The translations under genes and the position numbers were made by a program. From assembly GCA_937959115.1 (NCBI GenBank), contig CALGAW010000065.1:1-57579 (forward strand): a DNA stretch of 57,579 nucleotides, written 5' to 3'. Each line of letters opens with the position of its first letter. Positions within the stretch are counted from its first letter, which is position 1. The DNA is from an uncultured Saprospiraceae bacterium (GTDB taxonomy: Bacteria > Bacteroidota > Bacteroidia > Chitinophagales > Saprospiraceae). Positions 8,170 to 17,276 of this stretch are shown here, one piece after another. The notes below the pieces were generated by a model. That model saw only the letters and a list, made by a program, of their open reading frames with translations, searched no databases and was not told the DNA's origin.

Positions 8170-9393
8170 TTAACGGATACGCAAGCGCTGTCCTTTCATA
8201 ATCGTCGAGTCTTGTAAGCCGTTAAGCGTTTTTAGGTGATCAACTGATACACCGTACTGGTTTGAAATTGACCATAAGGTATCTGAGTCACTTACTCGAT
8301 GATATTTTGTTGCAGGAGTTGCTGTTTTTCCGATTGCTGGCTTCGAATGGCTAGAGCTAGTTGAAGGACGTACAATAGGGGTTGAGCTGCCTTGTAGATT
8401 TGGTGCTTTTTTGGCTTTCTTTCTAAGCGCAATCTGAGTTCCGGCTTCAGGTTGCTGTTTTCCAGTCATCAAGTTTTTCTTGTATAAGCTACTGAGTTTT
8501 ATCCCGTAACGCTGACTAATGCTATGCATGGTTTCTCCCACAGCCACTTTATGCCATTGCCGTTTACCTCGGTACGAACCGCGTTTGGGTTGTAAGTAAA
8601 CCTGATCACCTGAATACAATGGAATTGGCCTTGGTAGGTCGTTATATTTAAGTAATTTGCTAAGACTAATTTTATGTTTTTTAGCAATGGACTGATAAGA
8701 GTCTTGGCTACCTATTTTGACCATCTTTACATCATTAAAGACAATGGTTGAGCTTTTGCTTGCGGTGTTCTGTTTGCTTGGTTTTTTACTAGGTTTTTTG
8801 GCTTTTGTTGGCTTTTTACTAGGTTTTACTGATGGCTCAGTTTCCGCGCTGGCCAATGGTGGAGTAGGGGAGTTCATCTTATCTAGGTGGTGCAAGCTAT
8901 TTCGTTCTATGATACCAATTAGAATATTGGCATAGCTTGGGTTTGTTGCGTAGCCAGCTTGTTTCAATCCACGAGCCCATCTTCTGTAATCTGTTTTCTT
9001 ATACGTAAACAATTGGGAATACCGTTGATTGTTTCTTAGAAAATCGGAATGTGCTTCAAAGGATTCATGCGAACTATTGTACTTTCTAAAGCATGATTTG
9101 ATCAATTGACCATTTTTATAATCATCATCTTTGAGGTGAACGGTTTTACCAGTCCATTTGCTTCCACATTTGATTCCAAAGTGATTGTTTCCTGCTGTAG
9201 CAAGGTAGCTTGTACCATCAGCAGATTCGAGGATCGCTTGCGCCATTTTGATACTAGCAGGTACGCCTGCTCGCTCCATTTCAAATATTGCGATGTGCTC
9301 ATATTGCTTGATGTAAGCCATACGGTCTCTACCTTCGGCACAAAATACCAAGAGCATGAAAAAAGAAGATATGATTGAAATTCTAGTAAACAT
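8170..9393 (-). CDS. Cell-wall hydrolase: glucosaminidase (GH73) with three LysM domains
   Basis: A 407-residue exported murein hydrolase. A signal peptide (about residues 1-21) is followed by a GH73-type N-acetylglucosaminidase domain: PASIKMAQAILESADGTSYL with the likely catalytic Glu, then NNHFGIKCG and AGYATNPSYANILIGIIE. After a Lys/Ser/Pro-rich linker (about 175-215) come three LysM peptidoglycan-binding modules near residues 223-270, 280-325 and 363-407. It should cleave glycan strands during growth or division. A longer paralogue lies just upstream on the same strand and a shorter one at 18619-19383. Cys in LLVFC does not make a proper lipobox, so it is read as soluble periplasmic. 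Confidence 0.92.
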   Translation of the reverse strand: MFTRISIISSFFMLLVFCAEGRDRMAYIKQYEHIAIFEMERAGVPASIKMAQAILESADGTSYLATAGNNHFGIKCGSKWTGKTVHLKDDDYKNGQLIKSCFRKYNSSHESFEAHSDFLRNNQRYSQLFTYKKTDYRRWARGLKQAGYATNPSYANILIGIIERNSLHHLDKMNSPTPPLASAETEPSVKPSKKPTKAKKPSKKPSKQNTASKSSTIVFNDVKMVKIGSQDSYQSIAKKHKISLSKLLKYNDLPRPIPLYSGDQVYLQPKRGSYRGKRQWHKVAVGETMHSISQRYGIKLSSLYKKNLMTGKQQPEAGTQIALRKKAKKAPNLQGSSTPIVRPSTSSSHSKPAIGKTATPATKYHRVSDSDTLWSISNQYGVSVDHLKTLNGLQDSTIMKGQRLRIR

Positions 9394-9522
9394 AAGCTAT
9401 TCATTTTAGTAGAACGTTTGTCATTATATTTTGAGGCATTGCATATATAACGCCAAATAGTTGCTATTATTCGTTAATTAAAAATTAAATTTTGAGAAAA
9501 CTGTTAATTTAAAATTAAAGTT

Positions 9523-9549
9523 GGTTGACTCTCGCGGTAAGAGCCAACC
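9523..9549 (-). terminator. Rho-independent terminator of the 728-residue LysM hydrolase gene
   Basis: A ten-base stem GGTTGACTCT / AGAGCCAACC (one mismatch) with a 7-base loop lies 14 bases beyond the minus-strand stop codon at 9564. It is followed on that strand by a T-rich stretch. Confidence 0.75.
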
Positions 9550-9563
9550 TTAGATTCGCATTA

Positions 9564-11750
9564 TTAGTCTAATCTTAATGTTTGTCCAACCTTTATTGTA
9601 TTCATTGTAATTCCATTTATGCTTCGAATTGTTTGAATCTTTACATTGTATTTTTTAGACAAACTGTACAACGTATCTCCCTTCTGCACAGTATGCATTT
9701 TTGCTGTATTCGTTGATGGTTCTTGGATTTCCCATTGTTGAGGTGAGGGAGTTGGTTCATTGTAAACAGCAGTTGTTTCTTCCATGTAATATGGTTCTCC
9801 CACTTGTTCAGTGAATGCATGTTCAGGTGTGATTGGCTCCGATCTAATCACATGTTTCTCAGTAACAGCAGGACTTTCGTATGTTGTTTCTATAGCTCTA
9901 TTTGAAGAAATACTTGTCGCATTTTCGATTGATGTTGGACTCGAATCAACTGGAACTTTCTTCATATTTCCGTTTTCATCTACCACGATGTAATATTCAG
10001 ACATCACTTCTACCTGTTCATTGTTTGGCGTACTCATTTCGTAACTAGCAGGTGTTTGTGCAGTATGCTGAATTGGCTCTTGATGGACTGGTTTCGAATT
10101 CAATGGGTATTGGATTTCTGGTTGTCTTTCAATAACTGTAGCACTTGTTTCTGTATAAGCTGTAGGCTGTTTTTCTTGAATAACTTCTGGAACCGCAACA
10201 TCCGGAATCTCTGGTGTTGAGGGTTGTTTAACAGCTACATGTTCACGCTCGATGATCGGATTTTGCTCTTTAACCGGCTTGACGGTTGGGTTCACTACTT
10301 TTGCAATTACGTGAGGCGTGTACTCCTCAGAAGCTTCTATTTCTACTTGCTCTTTTGCAATGTTTGATTTAGCGTTTTGTGTCGTAACGGCCTCGTAAAT
10401 TCTCTTTTCTCCTTTCTTAATTGTTTTGCTTCGAGTTGATTTCTTAACCTTTTTCTTTTGTTCTTGCTTAGGTTTCATTGATTCAGAAATCTTAGCTAAT
10501 GGTTCGTCAACAAAATTCTTAATATCCTTTTTAGGAACCCGTTCACCCTTTGACTTTGGGCGTTTGATGGATTTTCTTCTTAAAATTGGCTTAGATTTAG
10601 CTTTTCCATTAAGAAAAATCTTTTCCCCAATTGCTGGTTCTTCCTTTTCCTCCAACATGTTTCGCATCATCAATGGCGTTAGCTTAATGCCATATAGTTG
10701 TGAAATGATATACATGTTATCACTTGCTGCCACTCGGTGATAGGTTCTAGGTTCACGATATTTTCCTCGCTTTGATTGCAAGAAAACGTATTGGTTGGTG
10801 ATCAACTTATCGCCTTGTTTTAAGTCATTGTATTTTAATAATTTCTTTACATTAATGTCTTCTCTAACAGCTACTTCGTAAGGAGTGTCTCCTTTTTTTG
10901 CTGAAACAACTTTTACTTGATTGACTGTAAACACACCACTTTGATATTGTTTAGGGAAAGCGTATTCGCTAGTTCCAGATTCACGGATTTCGTCCATGTT
11001 ATCTATAGAGGCAGAGCTCCAGTCATTGGGTGATGGTGGTTTCTGTTCAGAAACTGCTACAATCGTTTTTTCTGGTTCTTGTAGTTTAGTTTCTTCCTTT
11101 ACTTTTTCAACAATAGGTGCAGATTCCTTAACAACGGGTTGTGGTGTAGGTGTTGTGATTGTAGTAGTGGTTTGAGCAATTACTTGACGACGATTCGTCA
11201 TATAGTCATATTGACTAAGATTATTCTCCTCAATAACTCTGATTAGTTTGTCAGCGTATACCGGGTTTGTTGCGTAGCCAGCAGTTTTCAATCCTTTTGC
11301 CCAGCTAATATAATCTTCCTTAGGATAGTTGAACAGGAATGCATATCGCTGCTTACCAGTTAGGAATGCGGTGTGATTCATGTAAGATTCGTAGGCGGAT
11401 CCGTAAACACGAAAGCAGGATTTTATCAGTTGTCCCTTGTGATTGCGGTCATCATCTTTTTTGTAGTACTCACCACCAGCCCAGCCGTTGTGGCACTTAA
11501 TACCAAAATGGTTATTCGCAAAACGAGCGAGTTCACTATTGCCTGAACTGGATTCCAGGATACCTTGCGCTAGGGTAATACTAGCTGGGATACCACTTCT
11601 ATCCATCTCGTCAATAGCCATATTTTTGTACATTTCAATGTACTGTGGAGTTGTTATATTGTTTTGGGCAACAACTAACTGGCCAATAAATAAACTACAA
11701 CTTAGCAACGCAACCTTGGCGATGCCGGTGTTAAAGACTAATCGTTTCAT
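9564..11750 (-). CDS. Large cell-wall hydrolase: GH73 glucosaminidase, LysM domains and a long disordered linker
   Basis: A 728-residue paralogue of the neighbouring hydrolase. Signal peptide to about residue 29 (ending LVVAQ), then the GH73 domain (PASITLAQGILESSSGNSEL, NNHFGIKCH, AGYATNPVYADKLIRVIE). Two LysM modules follow at about 288-340 and 348-395. A basic Lys/Arg-rich segment (about 395-460) leads into some 200 residues rich in Pro, Glu, Thr and Val, which look disordered. A final clean LysM (HTVQKGDTLYSLSKKYNVK) sits at the extreme C-terminus. The long linker would let the last LysM reach away from the catalytic domain or span the periplasm. It is a monocistronic gene ending in a good terminator. 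Function as a murein glucosaminidase is inferred from the family. Confidence 0.9.
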   Translation of the reverse strand: MKRLVFNTGIAKVALLSCSLFIGQLVVAQNNITTPQYIEMYKNMAIDEMDRSGIPASITLAQGILESSSGNSELARFANNHFGIKCHNGWAGGEYYKKDDDRNHKGQLIKSCFRVYGSAYESYMNHTAFLTGKQRYAFLFNYPKEDYISWAKGLKTAGYATNPVYADKLIRVIEENNLSQYDYMTNRRQVIAQTTTTITTPTPQPVVKESAPIVEKVKEETKLQEPEKTIVAVSEQKPPSPNDWSSASIDNMDEIRESGTSEYAFPKQYQSGVFTVNQVKVVSAKKGDTPYEVAVREDINVKKLLKYNDLKQGDKLITNQYVFLQSKRGKYREPRTYHRVAASDNMYIISQLYGIKLTPLMMRNMLEEKEEPAIGEKIFLNGKAKSKPILRRKSIKRPKSKGERVPKKDIKNFVDEPLAKISESMKPKQEQKKKVKKSTRSKTIKKGEKRIYEAVTTQNAKSNIAKEQVEIEASEEYTPHVIAKVVNPTVKPVKEQNPIIEREHVAVKQPSTPEIPDVAVPEVIQEKQPTAYTETSATVIERQPEIQYPLNSKPVHQEPIQHTAQTPASYEMSTPNNEQVEVMSEYYIVVDENGNMKKVPVDSSPTSIENATSISSNRAIETTYESPAVTEKHVIRSEPITPEHAFTEQVGEPYYMEETTAVYNEPTPSPQQWEIQEPSTNTAKMHTVQKGDTLYSLSKKYNVKIQTIRSINGITMNTIKVGQTLRLD

Positions 11751-11818
11751 ACTAATAATTTTTAAACATCACCAGTTAAGAAACAACTATAAACTAGTTG
11801 ATTCTCAACAGGTGAATA

Positions 11819-11845
11819 CAGAAAAACAGTAAACCTGTTTTTCTG
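11819..11845. promoter_or_regulatory. Perfect 11-bp inverted repeat upstream of the large hydrolase gene
   Basis: CAGAAAAACAG, loop TAAAC, CTGTTTTTCTG. It lies 69 bases before the start of the hydrolase gene (11750, minus strand) and about 100 bases beyond the stop of the methyltransferase gene. It could be a terminator or a regulatory hairpin in the hydrolase leader. No long T tract follows on either strand. Confidence 0.5.
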
Positions 11846-11878
11846 AAGAACAACCATAATTATTAGATGAATTGGTAA

Positions 11879-11903
11879 CAATTGAGCTGGATGGGCTCAA
11901 TTG
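11879..11903 (-). terminator. Hairpin downstream of the O-methyltransferase gene
   Basis: CAATTGAGC / GCTCAATTG, a nine-base perfect stem with a seven-base loop, lies 45 bases beyond the minus-strand stop at 11948. No strong T run follows, so it may be a weak terminator. Confidence 0.5.
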
Positions 11904-11947
11904 ATGTTCTTACTCTTTGGCTCTGATCAAGTTGGGCGTTGGAAACC

Positions 11948-12592
11948 CTATAACTTTCTCATTATTAATATTCCATCCCTTACTGGGAGGAGGATATTTT
12001 CTACTCGTTTATCTTGATGGACTTTTTTGTTAAACAGATCAAGATTTTTAGCGTCTTTATCCATTTTTTCTTCCAGCACTTTTCCATTCCACAACACATT
12101 GTCCGTCAAGATATAGCTACCACTTTTAACGTTGTCAATCAACAGGTCAAAGTAGTCAGCATACAATTGTTTTTTAGCATCAATAAAAACCAAATCAAAC
12201 GATTCATCAAGTGTTGGGATAATTTCTATCGCATTCCCAATGTGCAAATGAATTTGATCTTTATATTGAGATTGATCAAAAAAGGACTGAGCTGTTGATC
12301 TTAGTTCTTCATCAATCTCTATGGTATGAAGTTGTCCGCAAGGTGTTAACCCTTCTGCAAGACAAATTGCTGAATATCCAGTGAATGTGCCAATTTCTAG
12401 GATTCTACTTGGTCGAATCATAAGGCTTAGCGTTCTAAGCAATTGACCTTGTAGGTGTCCTGCAACCATTCTTGGATTAATCTGCTTTAAGTAGGTATCT
12501 CGCTCTAGCTTTTTTAGCAACTTTGTCGGTTCTGTGGTATGTTGTTCCGCATAATCCGACATTTCACTTGATACACTATTAAACTCATCCAT
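11948..12592 (-). CDS. Class I SAM-dependent O-methyltransferase (catechol/caffeoyl-CoA type)
   Basis: A 214-residue cytoplasmic methyltransferase. SAM-binding motif I is LEIGTFTGYSAICLAEGL (about residues 65-82), followed by acidic motif II HTIEIDEEL and the metal-site region DLVFIDAKKQLYADYFDLL with TDNVLWNGKV. This is the layout of small cation-dependent O-methyltransferases that act on catechols or related phenols. Length is typical. In bacteria the natural substrate is usually unknown. It stands alone, 359 bases from the DMT transporter gene on the same strand. Confidence 0.9.
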   Translation of the reverse strand: MDEFNSVSSEMSDYAEQHTTEPTKLLKKLERDTYLKQINPRMVAGHLQGQLLRTLSLMIRPSRILEIGTFTGYSAICLAEGLTPCGQLHTIEIDEELRSTAQSFFDQSQYKDQIHLHIGNAIEIIPTLDESFDLVFIDAKKQLYADYFDLLIDNVKSGSYILTDNVLWNGKVLEEKMDKDAKNLDLFNKKVHQDKRVENILLPVRDGILIMRKL

Positions 12593-12951
12593 TCTGCTTC
12601 AAATAACGTTTTATCTTGAGTGCAAATTACTTTAAACTTTTTTTTGATAAAAGTAAATTATAAACATTTTTTTAATTTTTTATCAACAGTGGATAACTCA
12701 GTTTAATGTTGGTAATTGATAAAAATTATTACTTAACTATAAGTATTATAGTGGATTAATGCATAAATTGAAGGTGTTAATAACTATGGGTGTTGAGTCT
12801 AGATGACCCGCATAAAAGACAGGTGGATTTTTACTTGGTAAAATAAATTATGTATATAGTGCATTTAATGAGTGGTATAAGTGTTGAATTTGGGCAATGT
12901 TAATAACTTTCTTCAGAAGGGGTATAGTTTAAGTTGTTGTTTTTCAATGAC
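12593..12951. other. AT-rich intergenic region with DnaA-box-like words (possible origin-like element)
   Basis: No gene is seen in these 359 bases. The region has long A/T runs at 12630-12680. At 12680-12696 two DnaA-box-like words abut: TTATCAACA and, overlapping by one base, AGTGGATAA; each differs from the TTATCCACA consensus by one base. Looser words TGTTAATAA occur at 12775-12783 and 12898-12906. Clustered DnaA boxes beside an AT-rich stretch are what an oriC looks like, but the match count is small and the flanking genes are not diagnostic. It also holds the methyltransferase promoter. Confidence 0.3.
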
Positions 12952-13854
12952 TTATTGAGAAGTTGAAGCAGTTTCTTTTTTTCTTGATTCAAAATGATTT
13001 CTTACAAATGGGTGTATAAAAACGGCCAATATGATTAAAAAACTACCTAAATAAAATCCAATACTCATCTCTTTATGTTCTTGAAAAAAGAACCAGGATA
13101 ACACTATTCCATAAATTGGTTCAAGATTTATAGTCAGTGTATTCGAAAAGGCAGATAATTTTTGAAGTGCTTTTAAGGATAGAACATAAGCAAGTGTTGT
13201 ACAAAGTAATGCAAGTACCAGTAAGTATGGAATGTCCATCCCGCTTGGTAAAAATGCTGTGCTGCCTAACCAGTTGAGATAAAATGGCACTAAGGGGGTT
13301 AAAAACAACATTCCCGCTCCTAGCTCTACTAGTGTAATTGGCAGCGGGTCGATCTTGTCCACCATTTGCTTGTTCAGTACTGAAAACAAGGAAGCGAGTA
13401 GGGCAGAGATCAATCCCATTGTGATACCCGTTACATAGTTGAATCCCCCGAAAGTGAGAATCAAAAACATTCCAGGAATTACAACCAACCCCAATAGTAA
13501 CTCATAAACCTTAAATGGTTGTTTTCTGATCAACGGTTCCAGAATAGAGGTGAAAAAACTTGTAGTTGCAAAACAACTTAAGGCAATTGAGACATTCGAA
13601 AATTTAATGGATCCATAGAATGTAACCCAATGACAGGCGACAATAATTCCGATACCACTTAGTCGCAAAAGCTGGCCTCTGCTTAATTTACGTACTGCCA
13701 ATAAGACCCCTGGAATCAAGACAATACTGCTACAGGTAATAAGTAGCCTCCACCAAACCAGTGAAATTTCTGGCAAAGAAATTAGTTTGCCAAGAATTGC
13801 AGTGAATCCAAACAAAAAGACAGCAATATGTAATTGTAAATAAGCCTTTTTCAT
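12952..13854 (-). CDS. DMT superfamily (EamA) transporter
   Basis: A 300-residue inner membrane protein with about ten hydrophobic segments in two repeated halves, each an EamA-like unit. Segment 1 is LQLHIAVFLFGFTAILGKL, with LVWWRLLITCSSIVLIP next; the second half begins near GFNYVTGITMGLISALLASL. The typical EamA end-of-unit segment NLEPIYGIVLSWFFFQEH is seen at about 243-260. EamA proteins export or import small metabolites such as amino acids, nucleosides or sugars; the cargo cannot be inferred. The C-terminus is basic (FVRNHFESRKK), fitting a cytoplasmic tail. Monocistronic. Confidence 0.9.
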   Translation of the reverse strand: MKKAYLQLHIAVFLFGFTAILGKLISLPEISLVWWRLLITCSSIVLIPGVLLAVRKLSRGQLLRLSGIGIIVACHWVTFYGSIKFSNVSIALSCFATTSFFTSILEPLIRKQPFKVYELLLGLVVIPGMFLILTFGGFNYVTGITMGLISALLASLFSVLNKQMVDKIDPLPITLVELGAGMLFLTPLVPFYLNWLGSTAFLPSGMDIPYLLVLALLCTTLAYVLSLKALQKLSAFSNTLTINLEPIYGIVLSWFFFQEHKEMSIGFYLGSFLIILAVFIHPFVRNHFESRKKETASTSQ

Positions 13855-14026
13855 TGCGCGAAGATAATGAAAGCTTGTGTTTAATTATGCTTATTAACGC
13901 GTTAGGCGTCATTTTATATCGGTCACTAGCATAGTAATCGATGCGCTTATCTCGAATTATGCACAACACAATGTGAATAACATTTGGGTTTACAATTATT
14001 TAACATTTAAATCAGAAAGATTACCG

Positions 14027-14034
14027 TAATTTTG
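14027..14034 (+). promoter_or_regulatory. Putative -7 promoter box for the secreted modular T9SS protein
   Basis: TAATTTTG fits the Bacteroidota consensus TAnnTTTG and is followed after 36 bases by the ATG at 14071, leaving a leader of about 30 bases. A -33 TTG at the expected spacing is not clear. Confidence 0.45.
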
Positions 14035-14070
14035 CACTAAACATTTATAACAAATTTTAAAGATCCAATT

Positions 14071-15885
14071 ATGAAAAGAATTCTATTTTTTCTTGTCTCT
14101 TTTGTTTTAGCCTTGACTACTCAAGCGCAAGATCTAGTAATAAGTGGTATTTTTGATGGACCACTGTCTGGAGGAACGCCCAAAGTAATTGAATTGACTG
14201 CTATTAATAACATTGCAGATATGAGTATCTACGGAATTGGTGCCGCCAATAATGGTGGAGGTTCTGATGGTATTGAGTACACATTCCCTCCTGCCTCAGC
14301 AAGTGCTGGAGATTGTATAACTGTCAGTGGTGATTCCGCTCAGTTCTTCGCTTATTTTGGAATCAATCCTACTTTTATCACTAATAATGGTCCTGCTACA
14401 GGATTCAATGGCGATGATGCGATTGAGCTATTCCAAAGTCAAGTCCGAATTGATGTGTTTGGTGATACAGCTGTAGATGGCAGTGGTACTCCTTGGGAAT
14501 ACCTTGATGGTTGGGTATACCGAGTTGATGGAACTGGGCCAGATGGTGGAACGTTTGTACAAAGCAATTGGACTTATAGTGGTATTAATGTAAATGATGG
14601 ACAAACTTCAAATAGTTCTTCAACTACGCCATTACCACTTTGTACTTATGTCGCAACAGCTTCTTCCATTCCAATGTATTCTATTTCAGCATCAAGCACG
14701 AGTTTTGACGAAGGTGTTGGGCAGGTTACAATTGACGTAACACTTTCAATATCAGAGAATTGTTCTGTAGAATTAGCGCTTGATCCTGCTACAACTGCAA
14801 CGGCTGGTAGTGACTTTACATTTACTTCGCCACAGGTATTGAACTTTACAATGGGAGGAGCAACAACACAGTCCGTTGTTATTCCAATCATTGATGACGC
14901 AATGATTGAAGGAACAGAAACGATAAATCTAATGCTTCAAAGTCCTTCTGGAACAGGAGGGTGTGCCTTAGGAGCAGTCTCTGCAATTGGTTTAACACTA
15001 ACCGATAACGACTTTCCTGTTTATCCGATTGGAACTGTAAACACTGAAGATGCCGCTGGTGTTGCTGACTCATTAGGAACTGAATGTATTCTTACTGGAG
15101 TTGTTCATGGTGTTGACTTAAGAGATGGATCTGGATTGGAATTCACTATTATTGATGCGACTGGCGGAATTGGAGTTTTCTCTTTTTCTGATACAGATGG
15201 TTATATGGTTACTGAAGGCGATGAGGTATCGATTGCAGGAGTAATTAATCAGTTTAGAGGATTGACGCAAATCAACCCTTTCTCTATCACATTGAATTCT
15301 CCAGGAAATTTGGTTAATATGCCAGCAGCTACTACGGTGTTAGATGAGTCAACAGAATCTGAAATTGTGCAAGTAGTTGATGCAACACTAGTCAACCCTG
15401 CTCAGTGGACAACTGGAATGGGCGGTGCTGGATTTGCTGTAAAGATCACGGATGGAACCAACATGTATGATGTATGGATCGATAAGGAGGTTTCACTTTA
15501 CAATGAACCGGCTCCAATGGGTACATTTACATTGGCAGGTATTGGTGGACAGCGAGATACAACAACTTCTGCTCCATTTACTTATGGCTATCGAATTGCG
15601 CCTAGATATAATGCTGATTTGATTGTTTCTACTTCAAGTGAGCAAATTGATCTAAGTACTGAGATTGCTATTTTTCCAAATCCTGCAAGTGATATATTGT
15701 CCATTCAAACGGATTTACAGTTAACTCAGCTAAGTGTTTACAATGTATTTGGACAATTGATAGCACAAGAGAACATACAAGATTCTGCTACCAAATTGAA
15801 TATTGCTGATTTCGCCTCAGGTGTTTATATGATTCAGTTTGTAACCGAATCTGGAGATTGGACAACGAAATTTGTTAAAGAATAG
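14071..15885 (+). CDS. Secreted multidomain protein (lamin-tail-like, Calx-beta, OB-like domains) with T9SS sorting domain
   Basis: A 604-residue exported protein. Signal peptide to about residue 19 (ALTTQAQ). Residues 20-190 resemble a lamin-tail-type beta domain (LVISGIFDGPLSGGTPKVIE, FNGDDAIELF), common in bacterial exonuclease-related and surface proteins. Residues about 200-315 form a Calx-beta-like module (SSTSFDEGVGQVTIDVTLS, DAMIEGTETINLMLQSPSG, LTLTDND). Residues about 320-520 look like an OB-fold region (CILTGVVHGVDLRDGSG, VTEGDEVSIAGVINQFRGLT). The last 75 residues (IAIFPNPASD... to TTKFVKE) are a type A T9SS sorting domain. No catalytic residues are evident, so it may be a structural or binding protein. 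It is monocistronic, with a strong terminator shared with ftsY downstream. Confidence 0.82.
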   Translation: MKRILFFLVSFVLALTTQAQDLVISGIFDGPLSGGTPKVIELTAINNIADMSIYGIGAANNGGGSDGIEYTFPPASASAGDCITVSGDSAQFFAYFGINPTFITNNGPATGFNGDDAIELFQSQVRIDVFGDTAVDGSGTPWEYLDGWVYRVDGTGPDGGTFVQSNWTYSGINVNDGQTSNSSSTTPLPLCTYVATASSIPMYSISASSTSFDEGVGQVTIDVTLSISENCSVELALDPATTATAGSDFTFTSPQVLNFTMGGATTQSVVIPIIDDAMIEGTETINLMLQSPSGTGGCALGAVSAIGLTLTDNDFPVYPIGTVNTEDAAGVADSLGTECILTGVVHGVDLRDGSGLEFTIIDATGGIGVFSFSDTDGYMVTEGDEVSIAGVINQFRGLTQINPFSITLNSPGNLVNMPAATTVLDESTESEIVQVVDATLVNPAQWTTGMGGAGFAVKITDGTNMYDVWIDKEVSLYNEPAPMGTFTLAGIGGQRDTTTSAPFTYGYRIAPRYNADLIVSTSSEQIDLSTEIAIFPNPASDILSIQTDLQLTQLSVYNVFGQLIAQENIQDSATKLNIADFASGVYMIQFVTESGDWTTKFVKE

Positions 15886-15982
15886 AACAAAAACAGTTTG
15901 TTTTAATTGTTACTATTTAATTATTAGTGATTAATTATTGATGTTTATGTGATGGTTCATACTCGAGAGTAGAGCAACAAAA

Positions 15983-16016
15983 AACAGCCTTGCAAAACTA
16001 AATTTGCAAGGCTGTT
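15983..16016. terminator. Bidirectional rho-independent terminator
   Basis: A perfect 14-base stem AACAGCCTTGCAAA / TTTGCAAGGCTGTT with a six-base loop sits between two convergent genes (stops at 15885 on + and 16054 on -). A runs lie before it and T-rich sequence after, so it can work on both strands. Confidence 0.9.
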
Positions 16017-16053
16017 CTTTGTTTAACTGATAGTTAACCAGTAAGAATTGTTC

Positions 16054-17013
16054 TCAGACGTTGAAGAAGGAGTTCACAAATTCTCTTTTGTTGAACACTT
16101 GTAGGTGCTCAATTCCTTCACCCACACCAATGTATTTGACGGGTATTTTGAACTGGTCTGATATTCCGATAACAACACCACCTTTAGCTGTGCCGTCTAA
16201 TTTGGTGAGTGCAAGGCAAGAAACATCCGTGGCTGCTGTGAACTGTTTGGCTTGTTCTATTGCATTTTGGCCAGTAGATGCATCAAGCACTAACATAACG
16301 TCGTGTGGTGCTCCTTCTAGCTTCTTATTCATAGAGTTTTTGATCTTGGTAAGTTCCTTCATGAGGCCAATCTTGTTGTGTAGACGGCCTGCAGTATCTA
16401 GGATGATGACATCACAGTCATTATTAATTCCATATTGCACTGTCTCGTAAGCAACTGCTGCAGGATCTGTGTTCATTCCTTTGCTATAGAAATCGCAACC
16501 AACACGGTCGGCCCAAATTTTCAATTGGTCTACAGCAGCGGCACGGAAGGTGTCTCCAGCTCCGAGTACTACTTTGTACCCATTTTCTTGTAGTCTGTAC
16601 GCAAGTTTTCCGATGGTAGTTGTCTTTCCAACACCGTTTACGCCAACCACCATTAGGATGTAAGGTTTCTTGCCTTCTGGAATGGCGAAGCTTTCTAGCT
16701 CTTCTGTGTTGTTTTCTGCTAGGAGCTGTACGATCTCATCTTTTAGGATTGCATTAAGTTCGCCAGTACTGACATACTTGTCACGAGCGACTCTTTCCTC
16801 GATGCGTTCGATGATTTTGATGGTTGTATCTAGCCCGACATCGCTAGAGATAAGGGTTTCTTCAAGACTGTCTAGAACTTCCACATCTACGGTGGACTTT
16901 CCTGCGACGGATTTTGCAATCTTGTCAAAGAAGTTAGATTTTGTTTTCTCAAGTCCTTTATCGAGGTTTTCCTTGTTTTCTTTTTTGGAAAAGAATTTGT
17001 CAAACAGGCCCAT
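16054..17013 (-). CDS. ftsY: Signal recognition particle receptor GTPase FtsY
   Basis: A 319-residue SRP GTPase. The NG domain is complete: N-domain helices at about 20-100, P-loop GVNGVGKTTTIGKLAYRLQ, switch region DTFRAAAVDQLKIW, DTAGRLHNKIGLMKEL, ALTKLDGTAKGGVVIG and the closing YIGVGEGIEHLQVFN. The long acidic N-terminal A domain of E. coli FtsY is absent; only a short Lys/Glu-rich lead (KKENKENLDKGLEKTKSN) is present, as is usual in this phylum. It docks ribosome-SRP complexes at the inner membrane for co-translational insertion. It is the last gene of the rpmB-rpmG-DUF4295-ftsY block on the minus strand and ends at a strong terminator. Confidence 0.97.
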   Translation of the reverse strand: MGLFDKFFSKKENKENLDKGLEKTKSNFFDKIAKSVAGKSTVDVEVLDSLEETLISSDVGLDTTIKIIERIEERVARDKYVSTGELNAILKDEIVQLLAENNTEELESFAIPEGKKPYILMVVGVNGVGKTTTIGKLAYRLQENGYKVVLGAGDTFRAAAVDQLKIWADRVGCDFYSKGMNTDPAAVAYETVQYGINNDCDVIILDTAGRLHNKIGLMKELTKIKNSMNKKLEGAPHDVMLVLDASTGQNAIEQAKQFTAATDVSCLALTKLDGTAKGGVVIGISDQFKIPVKYIGVGEGIEHLQVFNKREFVNSFFNV

Positions 17014-17097
17014 ATGTGTTATTGTTTCTATTCAGGAAATAGCAAGGCTTCCCTTTAAAGAATAAAGAGAAGCCAAAAAAAATGATTTGTACAACAA

Positions 17098-17274
17098 TTA
17101 TTTATTGTCCGAAAAGAACGCTTTTACTTCGTCCTTGTGAACCATTTGTTGTTTGTAAGTGTACTTACCAGTTACAGGATCCTTAACACTTTTAATTACT
17201 TTTACGTAATTTTTACCACCTGAAGTAGCTGCACGTTGTCCTGCTCTTGCGTTTTTACTTATTTTCTTAGCCAT
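17098..17274 (-). CDS. DUF4295 family small basic protein
   Basis: A 58-residue basic protein beginning MAKKISKNARAGQRAAT and ending QMVHKDEVKAFFSDNK. This matches DUF4295, a Bacteroidota-specific family always found beside rpmG/rpmB. It lies two bases downstream of the rpmG stop and 84 bases before ftsY. Its composition (many Lys, a short central VKVIKSVKDPVTGKYTYK strand region) and position suggest a ribosome-associated protein; that is inference from context. Start and stop were read directly on the minus strand. Confidence 0.9.
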   Translation of the reverse strand: MAKKISKNARAGQRAATSGGKNYVKVIKSVKDPVTGKYTYKQQMVHKDEVKAFFSDNK

Positions 17275-17276
17275 AA

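Noticed and set aside
9102-9404. A 100-codon minus-strand frame over the start of the first hydrolase
   Set aside because: It overlaps the signal peptide and GH73 domain in another frame and has no domain of its own.
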